Assembly: GCA_021399435.1 (NCBI GenBank)
Contig: JAJTUP010000027.1
Coordinates: forward strand, 248,001 to 312,000
Direction of reading: 5' to 3'
Source of the DNA: Diaporthe sp. PMI_573
Taxonomy: Eukaryota; Ascomycota; Sordariomycetes; Diaporthales; Diaporthaceae
Length of the DNA stretch: 64,000 nt
A program made the position numbers and the translations under genes. The notes below the pieces were generated by a model that did not search any database, had not been told where the DNA came from, and saw only the letters and a program-made list of their open reading frames with translations. Below, one piece after another: positions 35,962 through 47,433 of this stretch. Each line of letters begins with the position of its first letter. The stretch's first letter is position 1.

Positions 35962-36656
35962 CTAGTAACCGTCCTTGCCCCACTTGTTGTACTTCTCGTG
36001 CAGCTCCTGTGGTTGTCACCGCGTCAGCTTCTCTCGTCTCGACATGCGGTATTACCTCCCTGTTCCACGACGACAGTGGCCCGCGCGTGGCCGCTCGCCG
36101 GGACATGCGATATTCTGGTTCGTACCTTTGGTAAGTTGACGTTGGGCACAACGACGGTGTTGACGGCGCTGGGGGCGTCCTTGGGCTCGGCGGACCTGTC
36201 GCCGCCTGGGTAGTACTGGTACTTGCCCGTGCCGCCGGTCTCCCAGGGGTTGCCGGCGTGGGGCACCTTCTGCTCGGAGGTGGAGGAGGTGGGTGAGCGT
36301 CCTGTCCGAGGTCTCTCTCAGTATTCTCTCCCTAGCTGTGTCCTCCGGCTGCTGCCGACTAGTTTCAGCGATGGCCGTCATGACGTACCAAAGTAGAGCC
36401 CAGCGCCACCGAAAGCGGCGACCATGACGGCGCCGAGGATCTGTCAATGTGTTCTGCGTCAGCTAGTGTCCAGCTCCGGGGCTGTTGCTGAACCAGCAGG
36501 CCGGGGGGACGTGTGCGTCGGCGTGGGTGCCGCATCGGCCTGGTCTCGACGCACCATAAGCTCGGGGTTTCGCTTGGTCTCCTGCTTCAGGACGTGCTCG
36601 CTCTGCAGCCGGCGGGCTGTGGTGGAGAAAGCACGGGTGGCAATTCTGGACGCCAT
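35962..36656 (-). CDS. small mitochondrial membrane protein conserved in filamentous fungi, function unknown
   Basis: Four exons: 36656-36555, 36440-36389, 36301-36126 and 36006-35962; introns 114, 87 and 119 nt; 124 residues. The N-terminus MASRIATRAFSTTARRLQ is a textbook mitochondrial leader. ILGAVMVAAFGGAGLYFG (35-52) is a single membrane segment with a Gly/Ala face. The remainder is hydrophilic, with KVPHAGNPWETGG, KYQYYPGGD, PKDAPSAVNTVVVPNVNLPK and the C-terminus ELHEKYNKWGKDGY. Each exon was accepted because it continues a sequence pattern I associate with short fungal proteins of unknown role; the leader and single transmembrane helix suggest an inner-membrane accessory subunit, which is inference. 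Head to head with the palmitoyltransferase gene. Confidence 0.72.
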
Positions 36657-37864
36657 GGCTTCTGCTGGGGGGTTGCGGTGACGGGTGATGGTGAGGGCGG
36701 GATCGGGTTGTGAACGGTCGTGGTGGAGGTTGTGGTTGCGGTCGAATGGGGAGGGTTCGTCTAACAACTTTCGACGGTGGAGGTCTCGTATGATTCGATT
36801 CGGGTGTGCAGAGAATGGAGCTGCCGGCCAGCAGGCGGGATTATGACGAACGGGGCGTGATTGGCCGGCTGGTCGCTGGGGGGCACTTTTTGCATTGGCC
36901 AATGCTCCGGCGAGGCTGACATAAGGCAGCGGCACCGTAATCTCCCTCGACAGAGCGGCTGGGCAGGCATGGTCGGAACCTAGGCCGCATGAGGCTACAG
37001 TGATATCAATCCCCCAGCGGGATTACGGCACAGCCTGTGCGGTAGGTACCCGGCTGGTAGTGCAGACACTGCAGAAGTTGCTGCAATGGCCGCATGGCCC
37101 ATTGCAGGTGGGACGCAGACAGGCTGGCACCTGCAGTCTCCAGTCCCCAGTGTTCGGACTCGCAATTGCACCAGTCAGCCCTGTACTACCTACCAACCTA
37201 GGTAGGTATGTGCTGGCATTGACTGGATCAGACTGGACGGGAGGGAGGGAGGAATCCGCCGGAACCTTGAAAAAGCATCTCGGACTTTGCTCAGACTCTC
37301 TCCTCTTGCTCAGGCCTCCTCTCCGTCTCTGCTGTGTCACACCCTCCCTTTCTTTTCGCCGCCAACCTTTTCCTTGCCAACTTCTGTCGCTCCTTTTGCT
37401 GCCTTGTCTTTGCGCTGCCACTCCTTTGATACAATGCCACAATCTCAACCCCACGCATCCCTAATCTAATTTCGCTCTCTTTCCCGCCTCGTGCCGAACT
37501 ATCCAAAGTCCTGGTCCTGTTCCAGCCCAGTCCCTATTCCTGGTCCGCCGCTGGCCGCCTCGTCGAATCGCGTCCACACACTCAACGACATCGCCGCAAT
37601 TTCCGTGCTTGCAACCCAGGAGGTGCCCTGCACACCACCCCGATTCTCCACGTCCCGAACGAACCTTAGCATTGAGCCAAGGCACCTGTCAACCACTGTG
37701 CCACTGTCCGCCCTTTGCCTCTCCTGCGCCCCTTTGATGTCTTCTGGTCAACCCGTGGGAACTATGATATAACCGACCGTTGACCCTGCCCACTCACCCC
37801 ATCCCGGCCCCGACACACCCCATCACACCGAGATCAGGACCACCGACACGGCCCACCCGGCGCC
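36657..37864. promoter_or_regulatory. divergent intergenic region with CT-rich leader
   Basis: 1.2 kb between two head-to-head start codons. CTACCTACCAACCTAGGTAG lies at 37185-37204. From 37280 to 37480 the plus strand is strongly C/T-rich, as fungal promoters and 5' leaders often are; this probably belongs to the ERF2-like gene. Confidence 0.5.
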
Positions 37865-39954
37865 ATGGCATCGCAGGAGGGCTCGAGGTCCAACACCCCG
37901 GCTGGCGCTGCCAGTACCGGCGACGACGATGCCAGCTTCCCTCAGTATCCCGGCAGGACGACCGGCCCGCCCAGCATAATATCCTCGAGAATGACCGACA
38001 TTGGTACAGAGGACGGGCGCGAGATCGAGGCGCAGGACCCAAACAGGCAGAGCATGGCCACCTCGCAAACCGGCACGGTCAGGTCGCAGATTTCATCGCA
38101 GAGGGCACCCGGCGCCTGGCCGCAGCCAACACCCCTTCGTCGCGGCCTCTCTGGGAAACGAGGCAGCGTGGCTGCCAGCATCGGCTCTAGCTCTGTCGCG
38201 ACGGCCGGCCGACCTGCCAGTGCTGCTGGCCGGAGCCATGTCCCGTCCGTCTCCTCGCACTCTTTCTTCCGCCCCATGAGCTCCCAGAAGCTGCAGGCGC
38301 AACGCGGTGTCGCGAGGCCTTCAACCATGAGCCGCCCACCGGAGACGGCCGAGACACTATCACAGGAAGCCAGCGCCACAACTATCGGAGCTAATGTCGT
38401 ACGACACAGCATCCAGTCCCAGTCGACTTCGGCGCGCCGCTATACCGGAGACGAGCACCCCCCTCCGTCACGAGGAACCGAAGTGACCGCACCCGAAACT
38501 TTCGATCGCGCCACGGCGAACACCAGTGCGAACGGCCACTACCCGCAAGGCAGCGTGTCCGACAGTGTTCGTCCTCTGAACAAGCAGAGGGAAACGGCAG
38601 AGAACAAGGGGCTGGCTGTGAATCTGGACAAGAGCTACAAGAATTCCGGGCAGGCCTCCCCCTTGACTCCTCGATCGTTCAGGTCCAGTTTCCTGCTGCC
38701 TGGGAGAAGCAATCAGGGAGAGAATGCATCGAACCGCAACATGCAAGGGGGGGAGAAGCTCGAGTCCGTCGCCTCGTCCCCGCGATTCGGTGATGGAGCT
38801 ACCGATCCAAGACCAAACACGGCTGTTGCTCCAAAAGCTGGCACACAGGACATGGGCCGCAATTGGGAGTACTTTCTTGGGAACACCGTGTTTTGCATGG
38901 GCGGTAGGCTCCAGAACACCAAAGCCCGTCCCGTCAACATTGCCACGGGAGCTTTTGTCGTGCTGCCTTGCGTTCTGTTCTTTGTATTCTCTGCGCATGA
39001 CCTGTGGTACGATGTTTCGCCGGCTGTCCCGCTTATTTTTGCCTACTTGGCCTTCATCTGTGTCTCGTCTTTCCTCCACGCCTCAACTTCGGACCCTGGT
39101 GTAAGTCGTTCCCCGCTCTGCTCAAATTCGGGAAGGGAACCAACTGACCTGGGAGATAGATACTGCCTCGCAAACTTCATCAAAACCCGCCTCCCGATAT
39201 CAATGAGGACCCCTTGAGGCTGGCGCCTCCCAGCACTGACTGGACATTGATCAAGTCGGCCGAGTCATCGACAGCCGCAATGGAAGTGCCGACCAAGTAC
39301 TGCAAGACCTGCCAAATTTGGCGCCCCCCTCGCACTCACCACTGCCGGATGTGCGACAACTGTATCGAAACGGCAGACCACCACTGTGTCTGGCTCAACA
39401 ACTGCGTGGGTCGGCGCAACTACCGTTACTTTTTCACGTTTGTCTCCTCGGCCACCCTGCTCTCATTGTACCTGATCGGGGTCTCTCTGGCCCAGATTTT
39501 TGTATACATGAACATGGAGGGTGTCACGTTCGCTCAGGCGATAAACCACGATGCAGTGCCGTTTGCCATGGTGATATATGGCTTTATCGCCTTCCTGTAT
39601 CCGGCTGCACTGATGGGCTATCATATGTTCCTTATGGCGCGCGGAGAGACGACGCGCGAGTTCCTCAACAGCCACAAGTTCCTCAAGAAGGACCGATACA
39701 GGGCCTTTACCCAGGGGAACTGGTTTACGAATTGGGTCGTTGTGCTGTGCCGTCCCCGGCCACCAACATATTACCACTTCAAAAGGAGACATAATGAGGG
39801 AGACCAGCGATTGGCAAACTTGAAAATCAAGGAGCGCCGGCGCAAGGCAAAAGAACAACAGCAAGAAGGTGTAGAGCTGGACGAGGTGCGGCCGCAATCT
39901 GGTTTTCAAGGACCGAGTGCGCTGAGGAACGAGGCCCGCCCGCCGACGGCATGA
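37865..39954 (+). CDS. erf2: DHHC-type protein S-palmitoyltransferase (Erf2-like)
   Basis: Two exons: 37865-39100 and 39160-39954 (59-nt intron, phase 0); 676 residues. Residues 1-330 are low-complexity, rich in Ser, Thr, Pro and Arg, and probably disordered; this is an extension relative to yeast Erf2. Two membrane segments come next (TGAFVVLPCVLFFVFSAHDL and PLIFAYLAFICVSSFL), then the cysteine-rich domain CKTCQIWRPPRTHHCRMCD with the DHHC tetrad at about 485-488, then two more membrane segments. Cys 488 is the acyl-carrying residue. The TTxE-type element appears as TTREF after the fourth segment. Erf2 with Erf4 palmitoylates Ras at the ER; the substrate here is inferred from family. A charged C-terminal tail follows. 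Confidence 0.9.
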
Positions 39955-40588
39955 GAGCTCTGGTGGACTTATCACTGCCACGCGCTCCTTGTCTGCTTCC
40001 ATTTTCCTATTTTCCGCATTCTTCCTTTCTTGGTTATCATATTTTCGAAGCGTTGCATCAGCCTCGGCGATTGAGGTGGCGGATATTGGACATCAAACAG
40101 AGAGATGGAGTTTCTTGACTTGATACTTATCGCCCATGTAATGTGTGACCCCCCTTATACCCCGAGTTTTCTTGAAACTCTTCTTTTCAACCCATAGAGT
40201 CAGCGAATCAATTCCTATACCTACATGAAGTTGCCGGCCGAGTGATCTCAAGGTATCCAGAGGGGCCGGCAGCAGGCAACTGTTTGGGTGGTGAGCTAGT
40301 CAGAGCCCCTGCCGGCCCTGTTCGTCAACCAGTTCGCGCCAAGCCTTTTCTGTTCGCACATCTCGTGGGATCAATGGCCCGAACCTGGCCCTTTTCAGGC
40401 TCTTTTCAGATCTCGGGACCATTTTGCCGTTATTGCACGCCTCAGCGCACAATCACGGCGCGAAGCGTTCCCCGCCGACGGCGTCAATGATCTCGTATAA
40501 GGATGTTGGAACATCCAACTCGCGGGGAGGGCGGCGCGGGCTGGTCGTTCATCCGTGACCAAACGCCCTGGCTCGCCCCTCATCCACC
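39955..40588. other. intergenic region, promoter of the PL4 lyase
   Basis: The first part is the 3' end of the palmitoyltransferase gene, the last part the promoter of the lyase. TCTCGTATAAGGATG at 40490 could serve as a weak TATA-like element about 100 bp before the start codon. Confidence 0.4.
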
Positions 40589-42515
40589 ATGACGGGCCTT
40601 TTCTCATACGCTATCCTGCTCCTTGCGGGCGTCTTGACGACGGCGCATCCAGTCGTGGAGCGCGCCGCTGGGCCGTTCCTCTCCCAGGTCGACAACGAGA
40701 CGTGGGTCATCGGCAACGAAATGTGGAACCTGACGCAGCAGCGCACCTACGGCGTGAAGCTGTTTTACAAGGGGCGTGATCTTGTTGGCGACGCTGTCGG
40801 CCATTATGTGTCCTACAGTAAGTATCTCTCCCCCAACTTCCCTCCTACCTAATGGCCTCGGCTTGGCATCAACCATAGGCGCTGACTTGGACTCTCCAGA
40901 CGGTGCGGCGTCTAATCTCAACTGGACAACCGCCTCGATCACCTCATCCGGGACGGACGAGGCTGGCCCCTGGATCGATGTGTCCTTCACCGCTATCGAG
41001 GGTGATATGCATTGGGTGATCCACACCGGGCTGGCAGGAGCTTACCAGTACTTTGTGAATCGCGCGGTGCCCGTGCTGGGCGAGTTTCGCACGCTCTGGC
41101 GGCTCGACAACACGACCTTCCCGCGGGGGCACACCAGCCGGCGCGACGAGGCCCTGCCCCCGCTGTCCGATTACCTGCCCGAGCTCAAGGTGCAGGACGA
41201 GACGTGGCTGCGACCGGACGGAACCGGATACATCACCAAGTACGATTTTTCGGCCTTTGTGCGCGAGCAGACAGCCTATGGCGTGTATGGCGAGGGCTTC
41301 GGCAGCTGGTACGTAAACCCGGGGAAGGATTACTACAACGGGAACCACCTCAAGCAGGAGCTCATGGTCCACCGCGAGAGCGCCACGGGCGACGCGGTCC
41401 AGCTCAACATGATCCATGGCACCCACTTCCAGGTCAGCAGCCAGGATGCGTTCCCCGTCGGCAAGGTCTGGGGCCCTTGGCTGGTAAGCTCATTCTTCTC
41501 CTGTCACGGATCCCCGTATTTCATGTCATGTTTGGAATGTTCTAGAATGCAACACTTTAGGATCAGTAGCAGGACTAACGTCAATCTACTGTAGTGGTAC
41601 CTGAACGACGGGTCCGCCGAGGACGCTGAGGCCCGAGCGCAGGACGAGTTCGCCGCGTGGCCGTACGCCTGGTTTGAGGACGAGGCCTACCAGAGCCGCG
41701 GCAGCGTCAGCGGGCGCCTGGTGCTCTCGGACGGGCGGCCCGCCGCCCACGCGGCCGTGTTCCTGGGCGACAACGAGCCCGACAAGACGGCGCTTGACCA
41801 GGGAAGTGATTATTATTACACCGGGTACGCGGATTCCAACGGCAACTTTGCCTTCTCGGACGTGCGCGCCGCGACGTACGGGCTACAGGCGTGGTCGAAC
41901 GGCAGCGCCATTGGGGACGTAACGACGTCGCTGCTCCGAAACGGCGTCGATGTCACAGCCGGAGAGGACTTGAACCTCGGCGAGGTGGAGTGGAGCGTCT
42001 CGGGGCGCGCCAGGCTGTTCCAGGTGGGCGACTTTGACCGGTACGCGTACGGTTTCAACAACGGCGGCGCGCCGTACCAGCACGGGCTCGTAGCCTCGTG
42101 CCCGGCCAGCCTCACGTACACGGTCGGGACCTCAGACCCTGCGGACTGGTGCTTCGGGCAGACGTGGCTCGGGAACTGGACCATCCGCTTCGAGGTCCCT
42201 GCCAACGCCAGCGCGTCGGCTGCAGGGGCCGGGCAGGCGGTGCTCATCGTCTCCCTCGCCGGGTACAGCACGGGCGCCAGCTCCAACGTCTATACCAATG
42301 ACAGGGTCATCGGCAACCTGACGAGCGGGACCCCGCAGCTGCTGAACGATCCGGGCCTGTACCGGTCTGCTACGGTGGCTGGCGAGTGGAGGTACTTCGA
42401 GTTTCCCTTCGACGCCGGGTTGTTGACCGCCGGGTGGAATACGGTTACGTTCGAGATGACTCGGAACACGACCTGGAAGGGATTCATGTGGGATAGCATT
42501 GTCCTAGAGTGGTAA
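40589..42515 (+). CDS. secreted rhamnogalacturonan lyase, polysaccharide lyase family 4
   Basis: Three exons: 40589-40817, 40879-41483 and 41595-42515; introns 61 and 111 nt; 584 residues. A signal peptide (MTGLFSYAILLLAGVLTTAH) is followed by the catalytic beta-sandwich with GPFLSQVDNETWVIGNEMWN, ITKYDFSAFVREQTAYGVYG, and MIHGTHFQVS, which probably carries the catalytic His. A fibronectin-III-like domain (VSGRLVLSDGRPAAHAAVFL) and a carbohydrate-binding-like C-terminal sandwich ending GFMWDSIVLEW complete the three-domain PL4 layout. The enzyme cleaves the rhamnogalacturonan I backbone of pectin by beta-elimination outside the cell. Several N-x-S/T sites suggest glycosylation. The second intron is a copy of the repeated intron family found in the fasciclin gene. 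Confidence 0.92.
41484..41594 (+). mobile_element. introner-like element, family A, copy 3 (PL4 lyase intron 2)
   Basis: 111-nt intron in a gene unrelated to the fasciclin gene, yet sharing with 34906-35009 the blocks TCCCCGTATTTCATG, TTTGGAATGTTC and GTAGCAGGACTAACGT in the same order. Like copy 2 it is followed directly by TGG in the next exon. Confidence 0.75.
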
Positions 42516-43282
42516 AGTTTTACTAACATCCAGCTTTCCTATATATATACCATGTAAACTTATGTTTACCATCGGTTCAGATTTGTTTGTTCTGGTCTTG
42601 TGTGTGAGCTGGCTTCAACTGCTCAACATCACTACGAGTCTTTGACAGCCAGCTTGGATTTATGAAATCCAGGAGCTCCTGAAAAGATAGCATTAGGATA
42701 CTGGGTAAGTCTGGGATTTCATGTGATATCCGTGCCATCTTGGCAAAAGCCCCTCAAAAGACCTGTACAAGAGCCTCCTTCCTCGCCAAGTCTTCAATGT
42801 TTAGACAATCCAGCCTGGAGACCAATATGGTCGCAGCCATTATGTCTGTCTTCATCTTTTCTCATTATGCACACACAGTACAAGTCATGGTAAAGGATTG
42901 CCGATATGCCCGAAGTATCACGTTGGACTTCCGCAAATGCAAGTTGCCCGAGGATGTACATTTGAATTATCAGTCAACTTTGGCCCCATGCATCGTAGCA
43001 CAACTCATTCGGTCGAAATGAGTTCCGGATTTTTTCTCTCTCGAGAGGTAAGGTAATAGAGACTGACGTGCAGGTCAGTCATCGTCACTTGTCTAGTCCC
43101 TGCTCCTGCTATGATTCAAGGGGCCATGTGGTTACTGATGGTTGATTATATAAGCGCCATCAAACTCGCGCCCCGCCAATGTCCTCAAAAAACCTGCTCG
43201 ATTTGATGGTGTCAAGTACAGAGACTGCCAATTCGCCCGTCAGCATTGTTACCAGTTCTCGAAGCAGGAAGCGACAAAGAAG
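42516..43282. promoter_or_regulatory. intergenic region, promoter of the SDR gene
   Basis: The right part is the promoter of the dehydrogenase gene with a good TATA box (next entry). Nothing else stands out. Confidence 0.5.
43147..43153 (+). promoter_or_regulatory. TATA box of the SDR gene
   Basis: TATATAA, 130 bp before the start codon and the clearest TATA element upstream of any gene in the window. This would fit an inducible rather than constitutive gene. Confidence 0.55.
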
Positions 43283-44155
43283 ATGGCAGCGAAGACAATC
43301 ATCGTGACTGGCGCTGGCCGAGGGATCGGCCTGGCAGTGTCCCAGTATCTCCTGCAGAACTCACACAAGGTGGTGCTGGTGGCACGAACAGAAACCGAGC
43401 TTGAAGCTCTCAAGAAGCAGTACCCAGCTCAAGTCGAGTATCTGGCCGGTGATCTGACGAAGCTAGAGGTATGCTTTTAAAGAGGACAATGAGGGTATCA
43501 GAGAAGATGTTTAATTGACGTGAATATATACAGAATGCTACGAAGGTCACAGACCTTGCTGTGAAGCTCGGCGGGAAGGTCGACGGAATCGTCATCAACC
43601 ACGGAGCACTTGAGCCCATCAAGCCCATTGCAGACTCCGCTGTTGATGAGTGGAGGACTATTTATGACATCAACTTCTTCAGCCCACTTGCCTTGGTCCA
43701 GGCAGTCATCCCACAACTGCGACAGACCAAGGGCCGCATCATCGTCACCTCCTCGGGCGCCGCAACAAAGGGCTACAAGGCTTGGGGTCCGTACGGGTCT
43801 TCCAAAGCTGCCCTTCTCTCGCTTGTACAACACTTGGCGGTCGAGGAGAAGGACATCGTTTCCGTATCTCTCAGCCCGGGAAGGACCGATACAGGCATGC
43901 AGAAGCTCTTGCGAGAGCAGGGCAAGGGCTTCATGGCTGACAATGATTACGCCAGCTTCGTGTCTGCATTCGAGGAGGGCAAGCTAAACCCACCCGAGGG
44001 TCCTGGGAACGTGATCGCCAAGCTCGCGCTAGAGGGCACGCTCGACTTGAGCGGTCAATTTCTGCAGTGAGTCCACCATGATTTGCATCAATTTGTACAG
44101 TGCTAACCACACGCGCAGATGGAATGGTCCGGAGTTGGCTTCGTACCGCGACTGA
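43283..44155 (+). CDS. short-chain dehydrogenase/reductase (Irc24 / benzil-reductase-like)
   Basis: Three exons: 43283-43468, 43534-44066 and 44119-44155; introns 65 and 52 nt; 251 residues. Classical SDR layout: nucleotide-binding TGAGRGIG at 9-16, INHGALEP where NNAG usually stands, catalytic Ser in TSSGAA and the YxxxK pair in WGPYGSSKAA, then SLSPGRTDTGMQ. The position after the first beta-strand carries LVARTETELE, a basic pattern usual for NADPH. The closest relatives I recall are yeast YIR035C/YIR036C. The substrate is unknown. The last exon adds WNGPELASYRD, a C-terminus shared by that subgroup. Confidence 0.9.
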
Positions 44156-45424
44156 TCGAGTTCACTGGTGAAGTAAGTCAGCAGGTGACTCTGGCAGTAG
44201 ACAGGAGAAGAATATCCAGTTGCATAGAGGAGCCTCATTCGAAAGATGAAAAGCAGTACATTTTCTTCCACACGGTGATTCAGTTTTAGCATGGAATGAT
44301 TTTTGTAATCATAGGCTCCTCCTCCGACGAACATGGATTCCAGAGTGACAGAAGTCTAACCCACCTTGAACATCTCCCAGTTTGTTGTTCCCATGTTTTG
44401 CCATGGGCAGTGACTGCACCCAAAGCGGTCAGCATCCCCACGCCGTCTCCTTGTTCTGCAAACGCTGACCAGAATGCTTTGTGCTCAGGTATTGAAAAAA
44501 AATTTAAAAAAATTCCGTCATGTCGTGGTCGGTATTTGATAGTACTACATTTTGGACATCATGGCAGGCGTGATGTTGGGGTGGTCGTGGCGAGGGCGAA
44601 GGGACTTGAGAACAAACCTATCAGCGCTGTTAGTCAATGCCAGTCCAGGAAAGTGTACGTGGGCAAGAAGAAGCGTGAAGGATATGTATCAGAGATAGTC
44701 CGTTTGGCTTAGGACGAGTCAATCACCATGGTTAAGTATGCCTGGGGCGACAACAAGTTCATCATTTTGTGCTGGTGAAGGGGAAACTGGTGGGGCATCA
44801 CAAACCTTTGTGAGCCTGACTGGGTAGACAGACAGCAGAACCTGCTGGGATCAACAGCGAGGCCGTCGAGGAGTGTTTGTACAACAATGCAGAGGTTGTG
44901 TCGAGGGTGGTCTGCAGGAGCGAAGAGGTGAGAGATAGCGAGTAGGGACGCGCTTTTATCGACAAAAAAAATCTTCGATTTTTGTTGCGCTTTGTGAGGC
45001 CTGCCCGCTTAGTACCCGAAACGGCTAGACTGTCCCCGATAAGCAAGGCAGCCGATAGGCTGAGCCACACCTGTTGCCAAAGCGGCAAGCGCCCCCAAAG
45101 TGCGACGTTTCCCTTCGCTGGAGGCGTGAATTAGGCGACTCGGAGTACTTAAAGGCTGGCTAAGGCAGCTCCTCCAAGCTTGTGGGACGGGGGGGGCCTT
45201 GCCTTCCCAAAAGGACCATATCACCTCGAACTCGCTCCAGCATGTCGCAGCCGCCAAGGTCGTAAGGATGAAGGGCATGATATGATTTAAAAAGACAGTC
45301 GACTCTCACCCCCCCATCAGCTTGATTCTCATTTGGGCATCCAAAAACACCCAGTCGCCGGCCGCTCATACCCGACTACAATAAGTCACTGCAACTTCTC
45401 ATCGAGCAGCGCCACTCGTCCACC
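44156..45424. other. 1.3-kb intergenic region
   Basis: No gene could be supported. The 3' end of the SDR gene lies at the left; A-rich tracts (ATTGAAAAAAAATTTAAAAA near 44490) and a run of G near 45188-45195 occur. The last part should be the NC2-beta promoter. Confidence 0.45.
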
Positions 45425-46498
45425 ATGTCTGATCACGAGTTCGGAGGTGAGTTTCCAGTTGTACCCGGCGATGGCAGCCCATGCACTCACTGCCTGAAAG
45501 TTGGTCGAACGCGAGGCTATCTTCAGAAATGCAGCTAGAGGCTGCAAGTGCAGCCAAGTTAACAAGGACGGAACTGTTCAGCAAATGCTCCGTCGCTTCA
45601 AGCGGATCGACAGGCTGCTCAAGTGAAGTATGGGCAGGTAAAGACCCAGTCGTCGTACCTTCATCACCATACGATGAGGCCTTACACGTCCCTGGCAGTT
45701 CTCGAATGCTGCACCTCCAAATATCGTCCATGAAAGTACTGGACTCCATGTGTCTGTCTTGTATTACACAGCCCTCAACATGCCCACTTTGGCGGATTGT
45801 GCGGGTTATCCACTTCACACACCCTTGTCCAGAGACGCTAACATGTAAATAGCAAATGACGACCTGTCGCTCCCAAAGGGTGAGTGAATGTCCATTCTTG
45901 CGAGACGGAGACATGTTGGGATTATTGCCTGCATATCTTGGGGCTAGTTCAAGCCTCGCGCCCAGATCATGCTGGCAGCCGCCTCCAGCTCGTCGACGCG
46001 AACCTCTTCCCCGCCTGCCGCATGGCTCCAAGCTGACAGCCCATGGCAGCAACGGTCCAGAAAATCGTCACAGAGATTCTCCCGCCCGCTAATGGCGTGG
46101 CATTTGCAAAGGAGGCCCGAGATCTGCTGATCGAGTGCTGCGTCGAGTTCATTACGCTTGTCTCGTCGGAGGCCAACGAGATTTCAGAGAAGGAGGCAAA
46201 GAAGACGATCGCATGTGACCACATCACAAAGGCCCTGGAACAGCTCGGGTTCGCCGAGTACGTGTCAGCAGTCATCGAAGCCGCCTCGGAGCACAAGGAA
46301 CAACAGAAGGTATGATTGCGTCGCCCCGCACTTCCACAGCAAATCGCAGAGGGCCCTGGCATGTTTGCTGACAGGATTCAAAAAACCCAGGGACGGGAGA
46401 AGAAGCTTAACAAGTTCGACCAGAGCGGTCTGTCTATGGAGGAGCTTGAGAAGATCCAGGCCGAGCAGTTCGCCGCAGCGGCTGCACGGCACAATTAA
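45425..46498 (+). CDS. ncb2: negative cofactor 2 subunit beta (Dr1)
   Basis: Four exons: 45425-45446, 45853-45879, 46050-46309 and 46391-46498; introns 406, 170 and 81 nt; 138 residues. The protein starts MSDHEFGANDDLSLPKATVQ and continues as a histone fold of the H2B/NF-YB class: KIVTEILPPANGVAFAKEA, CVEFITLVSSEANEISEKEA, KTIACDHITKALEQLGF. A Gln/Ala-rich helix (GREKKLNKFDQSGLSMEEL) closes it. NC2-beta pairs with NC2-alpha (Bur6/DRAP1), clamps TBP on promoter DNA and blocks TFIIA and TFIIB. The first intron is the longest in the window and is followed by a 27-nt exon; the splice joins are supported because all three preserve the family sequence. Confidence 0.93.
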
Positions 46499-47433
46499 GT
46501 GAGTGGCCTTTTCGGCCACATTTGCCGCAGGGCAATACATCTCCTTTTGCATCTGGACGGCGTTGAGGATCCGGGTTCGGCAAGGATTGGGCGGGTATAC
46601 TTGCGGTGCAGTTTATGAGCTCTAGACCGCATTGTTATAGGTGTCCCATGCTTCGTTTTTCATCCTAGCAATAAAATCAACTGTTCGTGACATTTGTGTG
46701 TATTTCTGTCTCTTGTCTCTCCCAGCTGTTCCATTGGGGGTTTCGGGTCGAGGGCTACAGAAACCAGCCTGACCCACAAATGGACCATTGACGATCAGTG
46801 AATGCCCGTATGAAAGCCAGTGACCATTCAAGTGATCATGGTGCGGGCCCAGACGTGCGTCTTGCCATTTAAGCTCATCAAGTGCCGCCTTCTGCACCAA
46901 GCCGACTCGTCCGCCAAGGCTTTGGAGGCTCACCGAGCTAACAAATTGCAGTATATAAAACCGAGAAGCTCTGTCGATGTTGTAAAACTTTCCTGTCCTC
47001 TTTCTCTGTTGCCTTCGGGCATTCGAGAGACATCTGCACCGAGGATGAGAACAATTAGCTCGCCGATAAACCACCAACACTTTTTTTTCATCATGCTGGT
47101 GACTTCACGTCGTGACATGAGAAGTCCAGGAACAGTGTAGTTGAGGGTGGACATAAAACATCCGAACAGGAAAGCAAATAGTAGCCTTTGAATAACGCCA
47201 ATGGCTCCATTATGGCTGTAAAGCTCTGCGAGTGTGTTTCTAAAGTCTACGGAAGAGTAGAAATGCAACGCCATGCCCCCCAAAAAAAAGAAGAAGAAAA
47301 AAAAACCCCCCTCCTCTAAGTCTAAGGTTCGGTATCATCAATGCAAGCATGCAAAGCCATGCAAGGTTGGGTATGCAAGTCGTAAGTCATCAGTGGTCGT
47401 GAAGCAGAAGGAAGGAAATCCCACGAAAAAATA
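46499..47433. other. convergent intergenic region
   Basis: 3' ends of the NC2-beta gene (+) and the P450 gene (-). A run of A/AAG repeats lies at 47280-47307. No gene recognised. Confidence 0.5.
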
